64,000 nucleotides of DNA from Inhella inkyongensis (GTDB lineage Bacteria > Pseudomonadota > Gammaproteobacteria > Burkholderiales > Burkholderiaceae_C): positions 1,674,001 through 1,738,000 of the forward strand of contig NZ_CP040709.1 in assembly GCF_005952805.1 (NCBI RefSeq). Reading direction: 5' to 3'. The position numbers were made by a program, and so were the translations under genes. The notes beneath the pieces are model-generated. The model had not been told where the DNA came from. It ran no database searches and saw only the letters and a program-made list of their open reading frames with translations. Below, piece by piece: positions 58,675-64,000 of this stretch; within the stretch, counting starts at the first letter, position 1, and the number at the start of each line of letters is the position of its first letter.

Positions 58675-58905
58675 GGCCATGCCGGAGTTGGGGTTGGGTT
58701 GGGGTGGGAAAACACGCGCCCCAGGAGCGGGGCGCCGCAGCATGTTTGGGTTGGGTTGGACAGCGCTGGTTTGCCCTGTCAGGGCTTACCGCAGCCTCCG
58801 TGTGGCGTGACGCCCCCTTCACTTCAGCGCGGGGTGCCGGTTTTCGCACCGGGCCATGCGGCGACGCAGGCCAGGTCCAGATCGTCCTGGTTTCCTTGTG
58901 CTGAA

Positions 58906-58920
58906 TGTAGTTTCACTACT
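58906..58920. promoter_or_regulatory. HexR/RpiR-like operator box 3
   Basis: TGTAGTTTCACTACT, one base from a perfect TGTAG-N5-CTACA dyad, in the 545-bp non-coding region between the second livK and the TonB receptor. Preceded by CTGAA, as box 2 is preceded by GTGAA. Confidence 0.65.
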
Positions 58921-59047
58921 CGACATGGACCATCGCCGTCGGTGTCGGCGCGATTTTTGCCGGTGATTACCCTATGCATGTGGCTAAAACCTCAGAAAAC
59001 CTCGGGTGAGTACCGAGTCGGTGCTGCATTCAGTGCTTGGTCGTGAA

Positions 59048-59062
59048 TCTAGTTTTAGTACA
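59048..59062. promoter_or_regulatory. HexR/RpiR-like operator box 4
   Basis: TCTAGTTTTAGTACA, preceded by GTGAA; two substitutions from TGTAGTTTTACTACA. It lies 87 bp upstream of the TonB receptor start. Boxes 3 and 4 are 142 bp apart start to start, a spacing near a whole number of helical turns that could allow looping. Confidence 0.55.
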
Positions 59063-59148
59063 GAATTTATGCATCCCTTCCGATTTCCATGCGCGAACTC
59101 AAGGTGGGCTTGAGCGGTGCGCGTTTTTTCCAGCGAGGAGTGCGAGGC

Positions 59149-61890
59149 ATGAAGAGTTCGAACGGCGAGCGCCAGTCATTCAAGATCAGCGCCATCACGG
59201 CGGGTTGCCTGTTGGCTCTGGCGGCTCAGGGCGCCCAGGCCCAACAGGCACAGGCCCAGCAGCTCGACACCGTGGTGGTCACCGGCATCCGCAAGGGCAT
59301 CGAGGACGCGATCTCGGTCAAGAAGACCAAGGACAACATCGTCGAATCGATCTCGGCCGAGGACATTGGCAAGCTGCCGGATCACAGCATCGGCGAGTCC
59401 ATCGCCCGCTTGCCGGGTCTGTCGGCGCAGCGCATTGGTGGCCGGGCTCAGGTCATCAGTGTGCGGGGTCTCTCGCCCGATTTCGCAACCACCCTGCTCA
59501 ACGGCCGGGAACTGGTGAGCACGGGCGACAACCGCAGCGTGGAGTTCGACCAGTACCCCTCGGAACTGCTCAGCGGTGTGGTGGTCTACAAGACCCCGGA
59601 TGCCGCACTGGTGGGTCAGGGCCTGTCCGGCACCTTGGACATGCAAACGGTGCGTCCGCTGAATTTCAAAGGTCGCTCGGTGGCCCTGAATGCTCGCCTG
59701 CAGCGCAATGCGCTGGGCGCCGCCGCCAACGCGGATGCCGACGGCAACCGCTTCAGCGTGAGCTACATCGACCAGACCGCAGACCGCAAGCTGGGCTTTG
59801 CCATCGGCTACGCGCACCTTGAGACGCCGGTCCAGGAAAACCAAGTCGGCATCTACGAGCCCTGGGAAATTCGTGAAGACCGTGTCACCGTGGGATTGCC
59901 CGCCAACACCATGACGACGGCCGGCCTCAAGGCCCTGCGCCGCACCGGGTACAGCGAGCGGGATGGGGTGATGGCCACGTTGGAATACCGTCCGTCGCGG
60001 GAGTGGACCAGCGTGGTGGATCTGTTCCACACCAAGGCCAAGCAAGAGGACACGGCCAATCAGTTGGAGATCCACATCGGCGGCTACAACGGCAGCTACC
60101 CCTGCACGCCGAACTGTGCGTTCACCAACGTGAGCGTCGCCAACAACACGCTGCAAAGCTTCTCGCTCTCCAACGTCTACCCCTTGGTGCGCGGCATGTA
60201 CAACCGCCGCGAGGACAAGATCTCGGCCTTTGGCTGGAACAACAAGGTTCAGGTGGGCGACGCCACGGTGACGGCCGACCTGAGTTACTCGAAAGCCAAC
60301 CGGGATGAGCTCAGCCTGGAGAACAACACCCAGCGCGTGCCGGCGCCTTCACTGGACAACGTGACGATCCAGTTCCGCAACAACGACTTCTCGCGCATTG
60401 CGCTGGGCGGTGATTACTCCAATCCGGCCAATCTGTTCTTGCGCGGCACCATCTATGGTTCGGGCTACGGCAAGGTGCCGCAGGTCGAAGACGAGCTCAC
60501 GGGCTTCCGGCTCAACGGCGAGTTGCCCACCCCGGGTCTGGGCTTGATCAGTGAGCTGGAGTTCGGTCTGTCCTATGTGGACCGCTCCAAGGTCAAGAAG
60601 CAGCCCGAGGGCAACATCAATGTGGGCGCTCAGGGCGACACGGCGATAGGCTCGGAGTACCAGTACGGCTTGGTCAACCTGGGCTTTGCCGGCCTGGGTC
60701 AGATTCCGTCCTGGAACGTGCCGGGGGCCGTGGCCCGCTACATGGTGTTCAACCCCAGCAGCACCGATGCGGCCTACAAGATCGCCAAGTCCTGGGCAGT
60801 GGATGAGGCCACCACCACGCTCTATCTGCGCGGCAACATCGACGGCAACTTGGGCGGCCTAGATGTGCGTGGCAACGCGGGCGTCCAACTGCAGCGCACC
60901 AAGCAATCATCCGATGCGATTCGCCTGACCAACGGCGGTAACCCGCAGCCGGTCACCGACAGCAAGACGGTCACCGACTTCCTGCCCAGCTTGAACTTGG
61001 CTTTTGGCCTGGGCAATGACCAGACCCTGCGTCTGGGTCTGGCCCGTCAAGTGGCACGTCCGCGTGTCGACCAACTGCGTTCGGCCATCGAGTTCGGCGT
61101 GGCCGACAACCCCAACGCCCAGGGTGTGCGCACCGTGGGCGGCGACGGCGGCAATACTCAGCTCGACCCCTGGCGTGCCAATGCCTTTGACCTGTCCTAT
61201 GAGAAGTACTTCGGCACCAAGGCCTATGTGGCGGCGGCCTACTTCTACAAGGATCTGAAGAGCTACATCTACAAGCAGATCAACCCGAATTACGACTTCT
61301 CGAAGTTCGTTGTCGGCGTCCCGCAGATTCCGGGCAGCACCATCGCCACCACGGGCAACTATTCGGCGCCCGCCAATGGTGAAGGCGGCCGTCTGTCGGG
61401 CTTCGAGTTGTCGGCTTCGATGCCCTTGGAGTTGGTGACGCCCGCACTCAAGGGCTTCGGTGTGGTGGCAAGTGCCAGCTTCAACAGCAGTGGCATCGAG
61501 ATCAAGGATCCCGAGAGTGGCTCCAGCGTGGGCAACGGCAATATCGAGCTGCCGGGTCTGTCCAAGCGGGTTTACAACCTGACGGCCTACTATGAGAACG
61601 CCGGCTTCGAGCTGCGTGTGAGCCAGCGCAAGCGCTCCGATTTCATCGGTGAGATCGGCAACTTCAATGGCAACCGCACGCTGCGCTATGTGGTGGGCGA
61701 GGACATCCTGGACGCTCAGATTGGCTACAACTTCGGCGAGGGCATGTTCAAGGGTCTGGGCTTGCTGCTCCAGGTCAACAACTTGAACGATGCGTCCTAT
61801 CGCACCTACTTCGCTGGCCAGAAGGACAAGCCGCTGGAGTTCATCAAGTGGGGCCGCAGCTATATGCTGGGCATGACCTACAAGTTCTGA
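59149..61890 (+). CDS. TonB-dependent receptor (carbohydrate-type, TonB-Xanth-Caul-like)
   Basis: 913 residues from ATG 59149, preceded by GAGGAG; an ATG 60 bp upstream is less likely. Signal peptide (ITAGCLLALAAQGAQAQ), TonB-box-like LDTVVVTGIRKG, plug domain (KDNIVESISAEDIGKLPDHSIGESIARLPGLSAQR), then a 22-strand barrel ending with aromatic F (YMLGMTYKF). The plug pattern matches the TonB-Xanth-Caul family, many of which import oligosaccharides. Outer-membrane active transport powered by TonB-ExbBD (not in view). HexR-like boxes upstream link it to the glucokinase regulator. Confidence 0.93.
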   Translation: MKSSNGERQSFKISAITAGCLLALAAQGAQAQQAQAQQLDTVVVTGIRKGIEDAISVKKTKDNIVESISAEDIGKLPDHSIGESIARLPGLSAQRIGGRAQVISVRGLSPDFATTLLNGRELVSTGDNRSVEFDQYPSELLSGVVVYKTPDAALVGQGLSGTLDMQTVRPLNFKGRSVALNARLQRNALGAAANADADGNRFSVSYIDQTADRKLGFAIGYAHLETPVQENQVGIYEPWEIREDRVTVGLPANTMTTAGLKALRRTGYSERDGVMATLEYRPSREWTSVVDLFHTKAKQEDTANQLEIHIGGYNGSYPCTPNCAFTNVSVANNTLQSFSLSNVYPLVRGMYNRREDKISAFGWNNKVQVGDATVTADLSYSKANRDELSLENNTQRVPAPSLDNVTIQFRNNDFSRIALGGDYSNPANLFLRGTIYGSGYGKVPQVEDELTGFRLNGELPTPGLGLISELEFGLSYVDRSKVKKQPEGNINVGAQGDTAIGSEYQYGLVNLGFAGLGQIPSWNVPGAVARYMVFNPSSTDAAYKIAKSWAVDEATTTLYLRGNIDGNLGGLDVRGNAGVQLQRTKQSSDAIRLTNGGNPQPVTDSKTVTDFLPSLNLAFGLGNDQTLRLGLARQVARPRVDQLRSAIEFGVADNPNAQGVRTVGGDGGNTQLDPWRANAFDLSYEKYFGTKAYVAAAYFYKDLKSYIYKQINPNYDFSKFVVGVPQIPGSTIATTGNYSAPANGEGGRLSGFELSASMPLELVTPALKGFGVVASASFNSSGIEIKDPESGSSVGNGNIELPGLSKRVYNLTAYYENAGFELRVSQRKRSDFIGEIGNFNGNRTLRYVVGEDILDAQIGYNFGEGMFKGLGLLLQVNNLNDASYRTYFAGQKDKPLEFIKWGRSYMLGMTYKF

Positions 61891-61911
61891 TCGCGCCTGG
61901 TCTTGTGTGCA

Positions 61912-61937
61912 AGGGCGGCCTGTGGGCCGCCCTTTTT
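61912..61937 (+). terminator. Rho-independent terminator after the TonB receptor
   Basis: Stem AGGGCGGCC / GGCCGCCCT with TGTG loop, followed by TTTT. It starts 21 bp after the receptor stop. Confidence 0.88.
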
Positions 61938-61954
61938 CATTTTTGGAGAGCTTG

Positions 61955-62329
61955 ATGGTGAGTCGCTTTGCCTGGGCGGGCCTGCTGGCCTGCTTGCTGA
62001 CCCCAGCGGTGCGGGCCACCACTGTGCCTCTGCAATGGGGCGAGCAACGCCGCTTCGAGATGGAGCGGACCTTGCCGGCCGGCGGTCGGCTGGAGGTCTG
62101 CGGACCCGTGACGCCGGCCGAGCCGGTGGATTGGACTTTCCATGCCGACGGGGTGCTGGCCTTCAGCATCCTGCACCGGCTGGGGCATCGCAGTCTGGTG
62201 TCTGAGCGGCGCCAGCGCGTCAAGGCCCTGCAGGGCAAGTTCAAGGCGGAGCAGGCCTACCCGCACTGCTGGGTCTGGATCAATCGCGGCCAGCAGCCGG
62301 TTCGTTTGGCGCTGATGTTGCGCTACTGA
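61955..62329 (+). CDS. Hypothetical secreted protein (124 aa)
   Basis: ATG 61955 with GGAGAG at 61945-61950, directly after the TonB terminator. N-terminal signal peptide (FAWAGLLACLLTPAVRA), mature protein of about 100 residues with two cysteines (LEVCGPV, YPHCWVW) that could form a disulfide. The mature part is short beta-rich: FEMERTLPAGGRLEV, VDWTFHADGVLAFSI, WVWINRGQQPVRLALML. No family recognised. Likely periplasmic. Confidence 0.7.
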   Translation: MVSRFAWAGLLACLLTPAVRATTVPLQWGEQRRFEMERTLPAGGRLEVCGPVTPAEPVDWTFHADGVLAFSILHRLGHRSLVSERRQRVKALQGKFKAEQAYPHCWVWINRGQQPVRLALMLRY

Positions 62330-62434
62330 GGGTGATCCATCAGTGGAAAGAGGGCGGGAACGCGCTCCAATGCGATCAGGACTTCGCAGAGAGTCCGCGC
62401 TCAGGAGAGGCAGGTCGATTTGGAGATCCTGTCT

Positions 62435-63283
62435 ATGAAAATTTGGCAAGTCACGGGCTGGATCGCATGGGGTCTGTTGGGTGCCTGTGGAGCTGCGTGG
62501 GTGCAGGCGCAACCGGGGCCGACCGGCGCGACTGCAAGCTGTAAAACCCTCAAGGCCTCTGGCAATCCGCAGTACCCACCCTATCTGTGGCCGGATCCCG
62601 TCCAGGAGGGGCAGTTGGTGGGTGCCAATGCCGACTTGATGGCCTGGTTGGGCAAGGAGCTGGGTGTGACCATCGAGGTCCGTCATGTCGGCTCCTGGGG
62701 GCGGGTGCAGGAAGAGATGCGTGCTGGCCGCCTGGATCTGATTGCTGGCGCCTTCTTCACGCTACCGCGCACCGAGTACATGGACTATGTGCATCCACCC
62801 TTCCGCGAAACGCGCTCGGTGGTGCTGGTGCGCGAGGCCAAGCCGTTTGACTATCAGCGCTGGACCGATCTGGTCCCACGTGCTGGCCTGACGGTGATCA
62901 ACAACAGCTTTGGCGAAGCTTTTGATCGTTTTGCGGCGGACAAGCTGCGCATCAGCAAGACCCCGACGCTGGAGCAGGCCATGGGCATGCTGGCGCTGGG
63001 GCGGGCGGACTATCTGCTCTACGAGGACAGCCCAGCCGAGGCTTATATGGCGCGCATGAATGTGCGCGGCGTCAAGTTGCTCTCGCCCCCGGTGGCGCAG
63101 GAGCAGCTCTATGTGACCCTCTCGCACCGCAGCGAGTGCAACACGCCCGAGCTACGCGGCGCGCTGGCGCGGGCGATGTTCAAGCTGCAGCGGGAGAAGC
63201 TGATGCCTGACTTTGTGCGGGCGGGCGTGCTGCGCTGGCAAAAGGAAGGGGCGGCTGTGAGCGCCGCACCGAACAAGCCTTAA
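62435..63283 (+). CDS. Periplasmic solute-binding protein, SBP_bac_3-like, orphan
   Basis: 282 residues from ATG 62435 with a GGAG site 9 bp upstream. Signal peptide (WIAWGLLGACGAAWVQAQ), then an amino-acid-binding fold: GNPQYPPYLWPDP, GANADLMAWLGKELGVTIEV, EEMRAGRLDLIAGAFFTLPRTEYMDYVHPPF, ALGRADYLLYEDSPAEAYM. Like the copy at 44054 it has no permease or ATPase neighbour. TAA stop abuts the inverted copy of the structured element. Confidence 0.85.
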   Translation: MKIWQVTGWIAWGLLGACGAAWVQAQPGPTGATASCKTLKASGNPQYPPYLWPDPVQEGQLVGANADLMAWLGKELGVTIEVRHVGSWGRVQEEMRAGRLDLIAGAFFTLPRTEYMDYVHPPFRETRSVVLVREAKPFDYQRWTDLVPRAGLTVINNSFGEAFDRFAADKLRISKTPTLEQAMGMLALGRADYLLYEDSPAEAYMARMNVRGVKLLSPPVAQEQLYVTLSHRSECNTPELRGALARAMFKLQREKLMPDFVRAGVLRWQKEGAAVSAAPNKP

Positions 63284-63556
63284 GGAAGCGCTGAATAAGT
63301 CCCTGCGGGACGCGTTTGCGCGAGAACCGGCCGGATCGTAGGCGGCGGGCGAAGGTCGGGCTGGCGGCCCGACAGCCGAGCCCGCCAACGACCGAGACGG
63401 CCGGTTATCGAGCAAACCCTTGCGGGCCATCGACTTCTCGGGCGCTGGCCAGCGTTGCAAGCCTTACTCAGGCCACCAGCCTGAGCTGCGGCTCGCGCCT
63501 TGGCCAAGCATCCCGAAAAGTCGCGGCGCGCCCACAGGGACTTATTCAGCGCTTCC
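63284..63556 (-). mobile_element. IS5-like MITE, family 1 copy B (inverted), filling the convergent gap
   Basis: 273 bp, aligning along nearly its whole length (about 90% by eye) with 7363-7634 when reverse-complemented. Terminal inverted repeats GGAAGCGCTGAATAAGTCCC at both ends. Both arms and caps are conserved. Flanks are TTAA (63280-63283) and CTAT (63557-63560), so no intact duplication remains here. It fills the gap between two convergent genes: the left gene's TAA and the right gene's TAG touch its ends. No transposase. Confidence 0.85.
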
Positions 63557-64000
63557 CTATATCAAGCCGGGCCAGCGGCAGCCCAGGGGCTGCCAAGCGG
63601 CATCCAGGGCCTCGCGCAGATCGGTCGGCAGCGGACCTTTGGCCAATGCGGCCTGGGCTTGGGCCAAATGGCCGAGGCTGCGACTGCCCAGCAGCAGCGC
63701 ATCGACGCCCGGCTGCTCTGCCACCCAGCGCAGCGCCAGCTCGTCCCAATCTAGCTGATCAAGCGCTTCGGGCGGCAGGGCCAACGCTTGCCAGCGGTCC
63801 CAGTACTGGCCTTCGCAGAAGTCATCCGGTCGCCTGGCCCGGGCCCAAGGGCGGCCGCCCAGCGCCCGCTTGATGATCACACCCTTGTGGGTGTCGCCGA
63901 TCAGGCTGGCATTGGCGCGGTCCACCAGGCCCAGGCTGCATTGCACGCTGCCCATGCCAGGGTCTGCCAAGGCATGGGCCAGCTCGGCGTTTTCGCCCGA
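63557..64000 (-). CDS. Aldo/keto reductase family protein (5' end cut by window edge)
   Basis: C-terminal 147 residues; the gene continues past the right edge. Visible: VQCSLGLVDRANASLIGDTHKGVIIKRALGG and LALRWVAEQPGVDALLLGSRSLGHLAQAQAAL, which resemble the barrel and C-terminal part of NAD(P)H-dependent aldo/keto reductases. Catalytic Tyr/Lys/Asp/His would be in the missing part. Stop codon TAG lies at the edge of the structured element. Confidence 0.8.
   Translation of the reverse strand, partial: SGENAELAHALADPGMGSVQCSLGLVDRANASLIGDTHKGVIIKRALGGRPWARARRPDDFCEGQYWDRWQALALPPEALDQLDWDELALRWVAEQPGVDALLLGSRSLGHLAQAQAALAKGPLPTDLREALDAAWQPLGCRWPGLI

Noticed and set aside
58636..59046. 136-codon frame in the non-coding region upstream of the TonB receptor
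   Set aside because: Poor codon pattern and no ribosome site; the region instead holds the sigma-54 promoter and two HexR-like boxes.

Overview
The window is a dense, GC-rich stretch of a Burkholderiales-type betaproteobacterial chromosome. The evidence is the gene order hemCDXY, greB, spoT-rpoZ-gmk-yicC, Ser/Thr kinase-PP2C-rph-rdgB-hemW, the Trp-to-glutaryl-CoA genes and a glucokinase-RpiR fusion, plus the short GC-rich repeats common in that order. A Roseateles/Inhella/Rubrivivax-like lineage is my guess; no 16S gene is present. Both edges cut a gene.

Layout. 1-7.4 kb: a cobalamin-type radical SAM protein (cut), a GNAT protein, scoAB, and a DUF1800/DUF1501 export pair. 7.6-14.6 kb: ppc, then a tetrapyrrole operon (hemC-hemD-hemX-hemY). 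14.6-24 kb: two identical tRNA-Arg(ACG), greB, the stringent-response block, a Ser/Thr kinase/phosphatase pair, rph-rdgB-hemW. 24-30 kb: cheR-cheD-cheB, a GGDEF/MinD-like/truncated-globin operon, smr-radC. 30-36 kb: fkpB-ispH, serS, tRNA-Ser(CGA), a LytS/LytTR two-component pair. 36-44 kb: tryptophan catabolism (kynB-kynU-kynA, aminopeptidase P) with a LysR gene divergent from gcdH. 44-48 kb: two divergent glucokinases, one fused to an RpiR regulator. 48-58.6 kb: a livHMGFK transporter, a DctB/DctD-like sigma-54 two-component system and a second livK with an orphan solute-binding protein. 59-64 kb: a large TonB-dependent receptor, small secreted proteins and a cut aldo/keto reductase.

Three layers of non-coding organisation stand out. 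(1) Three roughly 270-bp elements without genes sit tail-to-tail between convergent genes, almost exactly from stop codon to stop codon. Two (7363-7634 and 63284-63556) are the same family in opposite orientation, with IS5-like termini. The third (28776-29041) has unrelated sequence but the same fold plan: terminal inverted repeats around two long hairpin arms, each capped by a small hairpin. Their YTAR-like flanks can encode a stop codon on both strands. (2) Two sigma-54 promoters of the form TGGCACG-N4-CTGC lie before livH and before the second livK, on either side of a DctB/DctD-like regulator, which suggests a local regulon. (3) HexR-like boxes (TGTAGTTT-type) occur between the two glucokinases and before the TonB receptor, linking sugar uptake to the glucokinase-RpiR fusion. 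A separate family of GC-rich hairpin repeats directly follows stop codons inside operons.
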